Below, one piece after another: positions 19,931 through 28,387 of a DNA stretch of 64,000 bases. The notes under the pieces are model-generated. The model worked only from the letters and a program-made list of their open reading frames with translations. It searched no databases and had not been told where the DNA came from. The stretch's first letter is position 1. Each line of letters starts with the position of its first letter. A program made the translations under genes and the position numbers. Source of the stretch: Parvibaculum lavamentivorans DS-1 (GTDB lineage Bacteria > Pseudomonadota > Alphaproteobacteria > Parvibaculales > Parvibaculaceae); assembly GCF_000017565.1 (NCBI RefSeq), contig NC_009719.1, positions 1,836,001-1,900,000 of the forward strand. The letters run 5' to 3'.

Positions 19931-21220
19931 TCAATCCGCCGCGCCTGCCTTGATGCTCCGCGCCGGCGCGATCCGCAACTGGGCGACCTGATTGCGCTGG
20001 CGCCGCAATATCTCGAAGCGGAAGCCGTGGAAGGTGAAGGTCTGCCCGACCTCGGGAATCGTGCGCGCCTCGTGAATGACGAGACCGGCGATGGTCGTTG
20101 CCTCATCGTCCGGCAAAGACCAGTCGAAGGCGCGGTTGATGTCGCGGATCGGCACCGAGCCGTTCACGACGACCGAACCGTCCGGCTGCATCTTCACGCC
20201 CGCCACCTCGATGTCGTGCTCGTCGGAAATATCGCCGACAATTTCCTCCAGAATGTCCTCCAGCGTGATGAGCCCCATCAGCGCGCCATATTCGTCGACC
20301 ACCAGTGCGAAGTGCATCTTGCGGCGCAGGAAGGCGTTGAGCTGGTCCTGAAGCGTCGTCGTGTCGGGCACGAACCACGGCTTTGTCGCGATCGACATGA
20401 TGTCGATGTCGTCCGGCTGCCACCCGGCGCCGGCAAGCGCGCGCAACATGTCCTTGGCATGGAGAATGCCGATGATGTTTTCCTGTTCGTCGCGCCAGAG
20501 CGGTATGCGCGTATGCGGGCTCGCCATCGCCTGCGAAATGATTTCGCGGTTCGGATGCGCGGCGTCGATCATCACGATGTTCTTGCGGTGAACCATGATG
20601 TCGCTCACCTCCAGATCGCGCAGATCGAGAATGCCGCCCAGCATGTCCCGGTCGATCTTCACCACGCTGCCTTCGTGATGATGGAGGTTGATGGCGCCGC
20701 GCAGTTCTTCGTGCGCGGAGAGAACATGCTGGTTCGCGTCGACATTGAGACCAAAGGCGCCAAGCGAATGCCGCACGATGAACTGGACTGCCGCCGTAAT
20801 GGGGCCGAAGAGAACCGTGACGATCCGCAACGCGGGAGAGACGGCCAGCGCCACGCGGTCGGTATTGGTGATGGCGAAGGTCTTCGGCGCTACTTCCGCA
20901 AAAATCAGAACCACCGCGGTCATGACCAGCGTCGCATAGACAACGCCTGCATCGCCGAAAAGCGCGAGGAAAAGGCTCGTGGCCAATGCCGAGGCGAGAA
21001 TGTTCACGAGATTGTTGCCGAGAAGCACCGCGCCTATCAGGCGTTCCCGGTCTTCCGTCAGCCAGAGCACCGTCCGGGCGCGCTTATTTCCCTCTTCCGC
21101 CAGGCGGTGCATCCGCGCGCGCGAGGCGGCGGTAAGCGCCGTCTCCGAACCTGAAAAGAAAGCCGAAAAAAGCAGCAGCAATATGATCGCGCCAAGTATG
21201 ACGCCAAGTCCCATCGACAT
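19931..21220 (-). CDS. CNNM/CorC-type protein (HlyC/CorC family)
   Basis: A 429-residue membrane protein. N-terminal CNNM (DUF21) domain with several helices (LFSAFFSGSETALTAASRARM), two CBS domains (VMIDAAHPNREIISQAMA onward; VDEYGALMGLITLEDILEEIVGD), and a C-terminal CorC_HlyC domain. Relatives take part in Mg2+/Co2+ efflux and adenosine-nucleotide sensing. The start at 21220 is one base after the aroB stop, so it is probably translationally coupled and the last gene of an aroK-aroB operon. Confidence 0.92.
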   Translation of the reverse strand: MSMGLGVILGAIILLLLFSAFFSGSETALTAASRARMHRLAEEGNKRARTVLWLTEDRERLIGAVLLGNNLVNILASALATSLFLALFGDAGVVYATLVMTAVVLIFAEVAPKTFAITNTDRVALAVSPALRIVTVLFGPITAAVQFIVRHSLGAFGLNVDANQHVLSAHEELRGAINLHHHEGSVVKIDRDMLGGILDLRDLEVSDIMVHRKNIVMIDAAHPNREIISQAMASPHTRIPLWRDEQENIIGILHAKDMLRALAGAGWQPDDIDIMSIATKPWFVPDTTTLQDQLNAFLRRKMHFALVVDEYGALMGLITLEDILEEIVGDISDEHDIEVAGVKMQPDGSVVVNGSVPIRDINRAFDWSLPDDEATTIAGLVIHEARTIPEVGQTFTFHGFRFEILRRQRNQVAQLRIAPARSIKAGAAD

Positions 21221-21221
21221 G

Positions 21222-22340
21222 TCAGGCGGGCTCCCTTTCCCGCAGCAGAGCGCGCAAGCGGCCGGGATCGACGTCGCGCGTAATGAAGGCATCGCCGATG
21301 CCGCGGGCAAGAATGAAGGTGAGCGTGCCGTCCACAACCTTCTTGTCCTGCCCCATCAGGGCGATCAGGCCGTCCGCATCGGGAAGCGGGCCCTCTATGT
21401 CCGAAAGGCGCGAGGGCAATCCGGCGCGTGCCAGATGCTGGCGCACGCGCGCCGCATCCTGCCCCGTGCAGAAGCCGAGCCGCGCCGAAAGTTCAAAGGC
21501 GAGCGCCATGCCGATGGATACGCCTTCGCCATGCACGAGGCGGTTTGAAAAGCCGGTCGCGGCCTCAAGCGCGTGGCCGAAGGTGTGGCCGAGATTGAGA
21601 AGCGCGCGCACGCCGCCTTCGCGTTCATCCGCGGCAACGATCGCGGCCTTTGCCTCGCAGCTTTTGACGATCGCATGGATACGCGCCTCGACGTCGCCTT
21701 CCTTCAGCCTGTCGAGATTGACTTCGAGCCATTCGAAGAAATCGCGGTCGCCGATCAACCCGTATTTCACGACTTCGGCATAGCCCGCGAGAAACTCCCG
21801 CATCGGCAGTGTCGCCAGCGCGTCCGTGTCCGCGAGCACGAGACGCGGCTGGTGGAAGGCGCCGGCGAGGTTCTTGCCCTGTCTCGTGTTGATGCCGGTT
21901 TTGCCGCCGACGGAGCTGTCCACCTGCGACAACAGCGTGGTCGGTATCTGCGCGAAGTCCACGCCGCGCCTGAGGATGGAGGCCGCGAAGCCGGTCAGGT
22001 CGCCGATCACGCCGCCGCCCAGCGCAATCACGAGGTCGCCGCGTTCGATCCCTTCGCCGAGCAGCCAGTCGGTCAGCTTTTCCAGTTGCGCGAAAGATTT
22101 CGTGCTCTCGCCCGCCGGCAGTTTGATCGCCGAATGACGGATGCCGTTCGCGTCGAGGCTTTTTTCCAGCGCCGGCAGATGCAGCTTGCCCACCGTCTCA
22201 TCGGTCACGATGGCGACGCGGTTGCGCCGGAGCAGCGGCTTCAGATAGGCGCCTGCATTCGCAATAAGGCCGGGTCCGACGAAAATGTCGTAGGCGCGGT
22301 CGCCAAGGGCGACATTCACTTTCTTGATGGTGTCAGTCAT
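21222..22340 (-). CDS. aroB: 3-dehydroquinate synthase
   Basis: Second step of the shikimate pathway, converting DAHP to 3-dehydroquinate with NAD+ and a divalent metal. Visible family motifs: ALGGGVIGDLTGFAAS, QIPTTLLSQVDSSVGGKTGIN and the metal-site LNLGHTFGHALE. The 372-residue start at 22340 (MTDTIKKVNV) has CCGGAG six bases upstream and overlaps the aroK stop by eight bases, indicating coupling. Confidence 0.97.
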   Translation of the reverse strand: MTDTIKKVNVALGDRAYDIFVGPGLIANAGAYLKPLLRRNRVAIVTDETVGKLHLPALEKSLDANGIRHSAIKLPAGESTKSFAQLEKLTDWLLGEGIERGDLVIALGGGVIGDLTGFAASILRRGVDFAQIPTTLLSQVDSSVGGKTGINTRQGKNLAGAFHQPRLVLADTDALATLPMREFLAGYAEVVKYGLIGDRDFFEWLEVNLDRLKEGDVEARIHAIVKSCEAKAAIVAADEREGGVRALLNLGHTFGHALEAATGFSNRLVHGEGVSIGMALAFELSARLGFCTGQDAARVRQHLARAGLPSRLSDIEGPLPDADGLIALMGQDKKVVDGTLTFILARGIGDAFITRDVDPGRLRALLREREPA

Positions 22341-22959
22341 TTGCGGCTCCGGCATCTGCATGCTCGCCATGCACCGCGCGGAATTCCTCCAGCTTTTCGA
22401 GAATCGCCTCGACGACCGCCTCATGCGGGCCTTCGAGGCTTTCGATAATGATGTCGGCCTCGGCATAGACAGGGTAGCGCTCGTCCATCAGCCGCTTCAT
22501 CGTGGCTCTCGTATCGCCCGTCTGCAGCAGCGGCCGGTCGCCGCGCTTGCCGACGCGTTTGACGAGGACGTCGAGGTCGGCCTTCAGCCAGATCGAAATG
22601 CCTCGCGCCGCCACATTGGCGCGCGTTACCGGGTCCATGAAGGCCCCGCCGCCGGTCGCCAGCACCTGCGGCGCGGCGCCGAGAAGCCGGGCGATCACCC
22701 GGCGCTCCCCGGCCCGGAAGGCGGGTTCGCCATGGCGTTCGAAAATCTCGGGAATGGTCTCGCCCGCCGCTTGCTCTATTTCGGCATCGGCGTCCACGAA
22801 AGCAAGGTCCAGGCGGCGGGCCAGGCGGCGGCCCACCGTGGTCTTTCCGGCGCCCATCAGGCCCACCAGCACGATGGAGCGTTCGGCCAAAGGCACGGGA
22901 GCGAGTATTTCGCCCGCTTCCGACTCAGCCCTTTTCCATTGTCCGCTCTCGCTCGTCAT
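22333..22959 (-). CDS. aroK: Shikimate kinase
   Basis: Phosphorylates shikimate at the 3-position using ATP. Walker A GLMGAGKT (residues 33-40), DADAEIE and the RVIARLL/LATGGGAF shikimate-binding region are visible. The 208 residues include a 25-residue N-terminal extension, common in Alphaproteobacteria. It heads the aroK-aroB-CorC-type operon and is divergent from the small membrane-peptide gene at 23202. Confidence 0.96.
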   Translation of the reverse strand: MTSESGQWKRAESEAGEILAPVPLAERSIVLVGLMGAGKTTVGRRLARRLDLAFVDADAEIEQAAGETIPEIFERHGEPAFRAGERRVIARLLGAAPQVLATGGGAFMDPVTRANVAARGISIWLKADLDVLVKRVGKRGDRPLLQTGDTRATMKRLMDERYPVYAEADIIIESLEGPHEAVVEAILEKLEEFRAVHGEHADAGAAND

Positions 22960-23201
22960 CCTCTTTCGGCCGCGTTTCTACGGCCTTAACCCTGCTGGTC
23001 TAGTCTCCGGCGGCTGCCCGGCCCGAAAACACGCGATCCTAGACGATTGTTAACATGGTTGCAGCCTGTAGGGGCTGTAGATAAGGCTTTCCGGCGGTTA
23101 CGTCGCGCCCAAATTTTGCCGCAAGCGGGCCCTAAGGCTGAAGGGCTGTCCCGGCGGCATGAACCCGGAGGGCCCCTGGAGGCCCAAAAAGAGGAAGAAT
23201 C

Positions 23202-23345
23202 ATGAGCCGTGCTACCAGCTTTCTTGTCGTCGCCGTCCTTATTCTGGCGGTTTTCGCGGGTGGGCTTTTTTATCTGGACCAGGCCGTCGCGCCTCAGGTT
23301 CAGACTGTGGAGAAGGTTCTCCCCAATGAACAATTCTCGCGTTAA
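23202..23345 (+). CDS. Small single-span membrane protein (47 aa)
   Basis: ATG preceded by GAGGAAG. The product has one hydrophobic helix (FLVVAVLILAVFAGGLFYL) after a short basic N terminus and a polar tail ending in NEQFSR. The last 20 bases overlap the start of the large exported-protein gene, so translation of the two is likely coupled. It is too short for family assignment; the start context and overlap support it as real. Confidence 0.6.
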   Translation: MSRATSFLVVAVLILAVFAGGLFYLDQAVAPQVQTVEKVLPNEQFSR

Positions 23346-25281
23346 GTCCGGCCGGCGGCTCGCCGCGGGCTTTGCGCTTTTCGCTTCGATCTCTCTGCCC
23401 GGCGGCCCGGCTTTCGCGCAGGAAGCAAATGTGCTGCAGGCGCCTGAGGGCGCACGGCCGAGCGGTCCCGTGCCGCAATCTCTGGCGGAGCCCTCCGGCA
23501 ATGCTTCTTCGTCAGGCGGCCCCCAGCGCATCGTTCCTTCCGGCTATGGCGCGACCAGTCCGTCCTCCGTCCAGCAGCAGGTGGAGCCTTCCAAACCCTC
23601 GCAATTCTTTCCCACGGGCCAGCAGGCGACGGAGCCAAGTGTCCGTGTCCTGAGCGCCATTCCCGGCAGCGCCAATTCCGGTATCGAAATCGGTTCCTTG
23701 TCGGGCGTCGATGCCGCGAGCGCCGGCCTCATCAGCCAGCAGCAAGGCGGTTTCGGCCCCTCGATGTGGCAGGGTGCCTCGCGGGCGGATATCGATCAGT
23801 ATCTCGCGCGCCTGCCGGTGGCGACCCGCTCTCCGGTCATGAACGACCTGGCACGGCGGCTTCTTCTCACCGGCGCCCAGCCGCCTGAAGGCGGCGGGGG
23901 CACCTCGCTTGTGGCGACAAGGCTCAACCGGCTCGTCGCGGCCGGCGAAACGGAAGCCGCGGTTGAACTCGGCAAGGCGGCCGGAAGTCCGAGAAGTCCG
24001 GCTGTCGCGGCCGGTCTCGCGCAGGCGGCGCTCGCGCAAGGCGATGCCCGGCTCGCCTGCGACGCGCTGAAGGACATTCCGCCGGGTAATGATCCCGCCC
24101 ATGACGCGATGGCCGCTTTCACGGTCAAGCTCAGCAGCTATTGCCAGATATCGGCGGGCAATCCGGAAATAGCGAGCCTCACCGTCGATCTCGCACGGGA
24201 GGAAGGGCTCGACGACGCGCTTTTCTACTCGCTTGCGGGGCAGGCATATGCCGGCATCATGCTGCGCGCGCCGGAGCCGAACAGGCTGAGCATCATCGAT
24301 GCCTCGTTCTACCGGCTCGCGGAGCGCGAGCTTCCCGCCAACGCGGTCGAAATCGCGGAGCCGGCCCTCTTGCCGCAGCTTCTCGCCGATCCCTCCGTTT
24401 CCGATGACATGAAGGTCGCGGCCGCCGAGCGTGCCGCTGCCTATGGCCTCATTCCGGGCCGGGAGCTTGCCGCCTATTACAGCAAGCCGCAGTTCACGCC
24501 GGAACAGATGGCGGGTCTTCTCACATCGGATATCCCCGAAGCCTCGCCGCTGCGGCGTGCGATGATCTATCAGGCAATTGGCGGTGCGGTTGCGGCCGAT
24601 GAGCGGATCCAGCTCTTCAAGCTCGCCTTTGCGACGGCCGAATCGGCAGGCCTCTACTATCCGACCGTTGAAGCACTATATCCTGAGCTTGAGAGTCTGA
24701 CGCCGTCCGACGCGTTGCGGCCACTGGCGCCTGCCGCGACCCGTGCTTTCCTTGCGATCGGCGAGCGCAGCAAGGCGCAGGAATGGTTCTCTCTATTGGC
24801 TTCAGGAGGCCAGATGATCGGTCGCGATGTTCGCGAGCTGTCGGGTCTGATGCGGGTCGCAGGCGGTTCGCCACAGGCTTTCAACAGCGAGCAGGCTTCG
24901 GCGGAAATCATTGCCGATCTGAAATCGGGCGTGAAGTCGACGAAGGTTTATGCCGCGAGCGAGGCAATGTTGCTTGATGCGCTCGGCTTTCAGTTAATGC
25001 CTGCGGTGTGGGAAGCGTTGCTGAATGCGCGCGATGCACTCGGCGGCACGGTGCCGCCCGAGGCTCTTCTCAATCGGTTGCAGGCGGCTGGCCGCAAGGG
25101 CGCGGTCGGCGAAACGGTAATGCTGGCGCTCGATGCGTTGGGCGAAAGCGGTCCGGGGGCGGTCCATCCGAGGGCGGCGGCACAGGCAGCCGCCAGTCTC
25201 AAAGCTGTCAATCTGGAAAACGAGGCCCGGCTTCTCGCGCTTGAAGCTTTGCTAGCACGGAGCAATGCCGGCCGCGGTTGA
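23326..25281 (+). CDS. Large exported protein of unknown function
   Basis: A 651-residue protein with a signal peptide (RLAAGFALFASISLPGG, then AFAQ), a low-complexity Gln/Ser/Pro region, and a long helical Ala/Leu-rich body that could be an alpha-solenoid. The start ATG (23326) lies inside the preceding 47-codon gene with GGAGAAGG upstream. I do not recognise a family. Its position before xerD suggests conserved linkage, but the next gene has its own ribosome site. Confidence 0.78.
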   Translation: MNNSRVKSGRRLAAGFALFASISLPGGPAFAQEANVLQAPEGARPSGPVPQSLAEPSGNASSSGGPQRIVPSGYGATSPSSVQQQVEPSKPSQFFPTGQQATEPSVRVLSAIPGSANSGIEIGSLSGVDAASAGLISQQQGGFGPSMWQGASRADIDQYLARLPVATRSPVMNDLARRLLLTGAQPPEGGGGTSLVATRLNRLVAAGETEAAVELGKAAGSPRSPAVAAGLAQAALAQGDARLACDALKDIPPGNDPAHDAMAAFTVKLSSYCQISAGNPEIASLTVDLAREEGLDDALFYSLAGQAYAGIMLRAPEPNRLSIIDASFYRLAERELPANAVEIAEPALLPQLLADPSVSDDMKVAAAERAAAYGLIPGRELAAYYSKPQFTPEQMAGLLTSDIPEASPLRRAMIYQAIGGAVAADERIQLFKLAFATAESAGLYYPTVEALYPELESLTPSDALRPLAPAATRAFLAIGERSKAQEWFSLLASGGQMIGRDVRELSGLMRVAGGSPQAFNSEQASAEIIADLKSGVKSTKVYAASEAMLLDALGFQLMPAVWEALLNARDALGGTVPPEALLNRLQAAGRKGAVGETVMLALDALGESGPGAVHPRAAAQAAASLKAVNLENEARLLALEALLARSNAGRG

Positions 25282-25298
25282 GTAAAGAGGTGAGTTAC

Positions 25299-26258
25299 AT
25301 GTCGAAAGAGTCTCAGGAGCGCGGGCATCATCTCGAAGCTTTTCTGGAAATGTTGAGTGCCGAACGTGGCGCCGCGCGCAACACGCTCGACGCCTATGAG
25401 CGCGACCTGAAGGATTTTTCAGGCTTCCTCGTTTCGCGCGGCCGCGATCTCGTTCAGGCATCCGCGAACGACATCCGGCAATATCTCGAAAACCTCTCGG
25501 ACCAGGGCCTTTCCGCTTCGACGGCGGCTCGGCGTCTTTCCGCCATTCGCCAGTTTCACGGCTTCCTGTTCGCTGAAGGGGTTCGCACCGACGATCCTTG
25601 CGGTTCGATCGAAGGTCCGCGCCGGGCACGGCCCTTGCCGAAGACGTTGACCGTGGAGGAAGTGGACGCGCTTCTCTCGGCCGCCCAGCGCGCGGAGGAT
25701 GGCCGCACGCAGGAAGAAAGCGTGCTTGCCTACAAGCGCGCCCGTCTTGTCTGTCTCATGGAAGTTCTCTACGCCACCGGGCTTCGCGTGTCGGAGCTGG
25801 TCGGCCTTCCTCTGTCCGCCGTGCGCGGGCAGGAGCGTTTTCTCGCCGTCAGCGGCAAGGGCGGGCGGGAGCGGCTCGTGCCTCTTTCGGAAACCGCGCG
25901 CGCCGCAATCGATGCCTATCTGCCGCTTCGCTCGTTGCGTCTTGGCGAGCAGGTTTCGCCCTGGCTTTTCCCGTCGCGCGGCAGGCAGGGACATCTCACG
26001 CGTCACCGCTTCGCGCAATTGCTGAAGGACCTCGCCGTTGCGGCCGGGCTCGATGCGAGCCGCGTTTCGCCGCATACGCTGCGCCACGCCTTCGCCAGCC
26101 ATCTTCTCGCCAATGGCGCGGATCTGCGCGCGGTGCAGCAGATGCTCGGCCATGCCGACATTTCAACCACGCAGATTTACACGCATGTGCTGGATGAGCG
26201 GCTGAAGGAACTGGTGCAGACGCATCATCCGCTGGCAAAGAAAGGCAAGGCGTCCTAA
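25299..26258 (+). CDS. xerD: Site-specific tyrosine recombinase XerD
   Basis: With XerC it resolves chromosome dimers at dif under FtsK control. The 319-residue chain has an N-terminal SAM-like core-binding domain and the catalytic set Arg163, Lys187, His259, Arg262, His285 and Tyr294 (HTLRHAFASHLL; LGHADISTTQIYTHV). The ATG at 25299 has AGAGGTGA upstream; the in-frame TTG at 25278 is less likely. It lies among core genes without att sites or phage genes, so it is the housekeeping enzyme. Its stop overlaps the ECF gene by CTAA. Confidence 0.95.
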   Translation: MSKESQERGHHLEAFLEMLSAERGAARNTLDAYERDLKDFSGFLVSRGRDLVQASANDIRQYLENLSDQGLSASTAARRLSAIRQFHGFLFAEGVRTDDPCGSIEGPRRARPLPKTLTVEEVDALLSAAQRAEDGRTQEESVLAYKRARLVCLMEVLYATGLRVSELVGLPLSAVRGQERFLAVSGKGGRERLVPLSETARAAIDAYLPLRSLRLGEQVSPWLFPSRGRQGHLTRHRFAQLLKDLAVAAGLDASRVSPHTLRHAFASHLLANGADLRAVQQMLGHADISTTQIYTHVLDERLKELVQTHHPLAKKGKAS

Positions 26259-27154
26259 CGCCTTAGGTCGACCCGCTGCAACTTGTCGGGATTGCGCATC
26301 ATATAAAGCGCCGAGATTTTTCCGTCGATGACGGCGAAGCCGAGCGTCGAATGGACGCCTGTGTCGTCGTAAGCGATGAAGCCAGGCAAGCCATTGACGA
26401 TGGCGGGTTCCAGCCTGAAGCCGTCCGGCCGTTTCCTCAGAATGCCGAGCAAGAAGCGCATGACGTGATCGGCGCCGTAAATGGGGTTGAGGGCCGCGAG
26501 CGCCTTGCCGCCGCCATCCGAAAGAAGAACGACATCCTCTGTAAAGCAATCCAGCAGCGCCTTCGGATCGGCGCTTGAAATCGCGGCGCTGAAGGCGGCC
26601 GCGAGGCGCGCATGTTCGCGCGCGCTCGTGTCGAAGCGGGGATGCGTTTCCTGCACACGGCGGCGCGCCCGGCTTACCGTCTGGCGGCAAGCGGCTTCCG
26701 ACTTGCCGAGCAGGGCCGCCAGTTCGCCATAGTCGTAGTCGAATGCGTCATGCAGCAGGAAGGCGGCGCGTTCTTCCGGCGCGAGCCGTTCGAGCACATG
26801 GAGAAGCGCGATCGAAATATCGTCGGCAAGCGCGAGGCGGTCCTCCGGTGTCGGTTCGCTTTCGCGCGCGGCGGTTACGATGGGTTCGGGCAACCAGGGT
26901 CCGACATAGGTTTCCCGGCGCGCACGGGCGGTGCGGAGCTGGTCGATGGCGAGCCGCGCCACGGCGGTCACGAGCCATGCTTCCGGGTTGCGGATGCCCG
27001 CCGTGTCAGTGCCGCGCCAGCGCAGCCAGGCTTCCTGTACCGCGTCTTCCGCGTCGCTCGCCGAGCCGAGAATGCGGTAGGCGACGGCGAAGGCGCGGCC
27101 GCGATGGCGCTCGAATGTCTCGTCCGGCGTGGCCGGCTTCGTCGTTGCGGTCAT
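26255..27154 (-). CDS. ECF41-family RNA polymerase sigma factor
   Basis: A 299-residue alternative sigma factor. Sigma2 and sigma4 regions are followed by a SnoaL/NTF2-like C-terminal domain that in ECF41 proteins tunes activity in place of an anti-sigma. All three ECF41 marks are visible: WLPEP (residues 87-91) in the inter-domain linker, DGGGK (213-217) and NPDKL (288-292). The start ATG overlaps the stop of the CMD-family gene by ATGA. It is the third gene of an operon whose upstream region carries an ECF41-like promoter. Confidence 0.93.
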   Translation of the reverse strand: MTATTKPATPDETFERHRGRAFAVAYRILGSASDAEDAVQEAWLRWRGTDTAGIRNPEAWLVTAVARLAIDQLRTARARRETYVGPWLPEPIVTAARESEPTPEDRLALADDISIALLHVLERLAPEERAAFLLHDAFDYDYGELAALLGKSEAACRQTVSRARRRVQETHPRFDTSAREHARLAAAFSAAISSADPKALLDCFTEDVVLLSDGGGKALAALNPIYGADHVMRFLLGILRKRPDGFRLEPAIVNGLPGFIAYDDTGVHSTLGFAVIDGKISALYMMRNPDKLQRVDLRR

Positions 27155-27705
27155 GCGGCTGCCGCCTCCCTCCGGCGCGCGTTCGTCTCCTCGCCCTCGA
27201 TCACGACGCGCTGGCATGACTGAGCATATCCCATTGCGCGCTTGACCGTCGGGAAGACACGTGTCGATGCGACGGCGAGGGCGATCTCGGTTATTCCCGC
27301 TTTTCCCCACCAGCGTTCGATGACGGGTCTCAGGTCGTCGGCATGGATGTCGCGTGCCGCGATCGCGCGGGCAAATTCAAACGCGGTCCGGGTGCGTTCG
27401 TCCATCGCCGCGAGGTCGCCCGCGACGGCGGCGCGGAGGACCTGCGGCGTTGCGCCGGCGGCGAGTAACAGATTGATGACAGTTTGAAGGCAAGGACCGC
27501 AATCCTCGGCATGGACGGCGGCAATCCGCACCGCGCAGTAGGCGTCGAGAGGGAGGGTGGGCCGGAAGCGGCTCATCGGCACGAACAGCACAAACCGCCA
27601 GAAACCGCCCGGTGCGGCGCCGTAAATATCCCGCATGAAATCCGCGCTTTCGCCGGTCGCGATTTCCTGCTGGCGGATCAGGCGTTCGATAAAGGCTTTC
27701 AGCAT
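27151..27705 (-). CDS. Carboxymuconolactone decarboxylase-family protein (ECF41 partner)
   Basis: A 184-residue alpha-helical AhpD/CMD-fold protein. The redox motif is HAEDCGPC with Glu67, Cys69 and Cys72; the usual downstream His of AhpD (Cys+4) is Val76 here. CMD-family 'COE' proteins are the typical genomic partners of ECF41 sigma factors, and a role as peroxidase-like or signal-metabolising enzyme is inferred. It overlaps the sigma-factor start by four bases and follows the membrane-protein gene by 18 bases. Confidence 0.85.
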   Translation of the reverse strand: MLKAFIERLIRQQEIATGESADFMRDIYGAAPGGFWRFVLFVPMSRFRPTLPLDAYCAVRIAAVHAEDCGPCLQTVINLLLAAGATPQVLRAAVAGDLAAMDERTRTAFEFARAIAARDIHADDLRPVIERWWGKAGITEIALAVASTRVFPTVKRAMGYAQSCQRVVIEGEETNARRREAAAA

Positions 27706-27723
27706 AAGGGTTTCTCCTTCAGA

Positions 27724-28149
27724 TCATGCCGCGCGCGCGGGTGCGCACCACCAGGCGAGAAAGATCGAAACGGCGACGGGAAGGAAGACGCCGGGCATAT
27801 CCATCAGGATGTGTTCGGCCGGCAGGCGCCCCGCCGCGATGTCCCAGACATGCAGAATGGCGTGCAAGCCGAGGAAAAGAGCGCCCGCACCCACAAGCGG
27901 CACCGCCTGCGCAGGCCAGCGAATGGCCGCAAAGGCAAGCAGCGCCAATGTCAGGTAAGCCATGCCGATATCGCGCACGAAATGGGGATTGTAAGGCCCC
28001 GTATTTGCGACACCGTCCACCCCGGCGTACCAGCCTTGGGGGTCGGCGAGCATCCAGAGCGCGTTTCCGAGCCACACAAGCGCCCAGAGTGCCAGTGCGG
28101 CCTTTTTGAGCGAGGAAAACCCGCTCGCCGGGATGGTGATGGTCGTCAT
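27724..28149 (-). CDS. Small four-helix membrane protein of ECF41 operon
   Basis: 141 residues with four predicted membrane helices (ALALWALVWLGNALWML, IGMAYLTLALLAFAAI, VPLVGAGALFLGLHAILHVWD, GVFLPVAVSIFLAWW). It looks DoxX-like in size and topology but I cannot assign it firmly. As first gene of the operon it may sense or modify a membrane-linked signal; that is inference from position. Confidence 0.75.
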   Translation of the reverse strand: MTTITIPASGFSSLKKAALALWALVWLGNALWMLADPQGWYAGVDGVANTGPYNPHFVRDIGMAYLTLALLAFAAIRWPAQAVPLVGAGALFLGLHAILHVWDIAAGRLPAEHILMDMPGVFLPVAVSIFLAWWCAPARAA

Positions 28150-28193
28150 TTTCAGGTCTCCGCAGGTATCGGGTCAGGGTTTTTCACCTATCA

Positions 28194-28220
28194 GACGAGC
28201 CAGGGGGCCGCTTTGTGACC
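28194..28220 (-). promoter_or_regulatory. Candidate ECF41 promoter
   Basis: Reading the - strand, GGTCACA (28220-28214), a 16-base spacer and CGTC (28197-28194). Published ECF41 targets carry TGTCACA near -35 and CGTC near -10, so six of seven and four of four bases match. The site ends 45 bases upstream of the first gene of the sigma-factor operon, consistent with autoregulation. Confidence 0.65.
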
Positions 28221-28272
28221 GGCGTCCCGAGAGCCGCAGGATTCCGCCATTTACCCTTCCCGCGCTGGCCGG

Positions 28273-28301
28273 TTGACAAGCAGGCGGGGGCGGGCCAGTG
28301 T
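28273..28301 (+). promoter_or_regulatory. Possible promoter of accA
   Basis: A consensus TTGACA with a 17-base spacer to CAGTGT, a poor -10. It ends 87 bases before the accA start. The perfect -35 is the only support. Confidence 0.35.
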
Positions 28302-28387
28302 GCCGCGCACTTGCAATAGCTGGTCCCTGCCAGAGGACCGCTGGCCGGATCCCGCGAAGGCGGCCGGGCGGGAGCTGCCGGAGCGCG

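Noticed and set aside
23040..23200. tRNA or tmRNA-like GGGGCTGTAG sequence
   Set aside because: No cloverleaf or T-arm sequence can be formed around it.
25299..26258. Phage or island integrase
   Set aside because: XerD length and motifs, core-gene neighbours and absence of att repeats or phage genes indicate the housekeeping recombinase.
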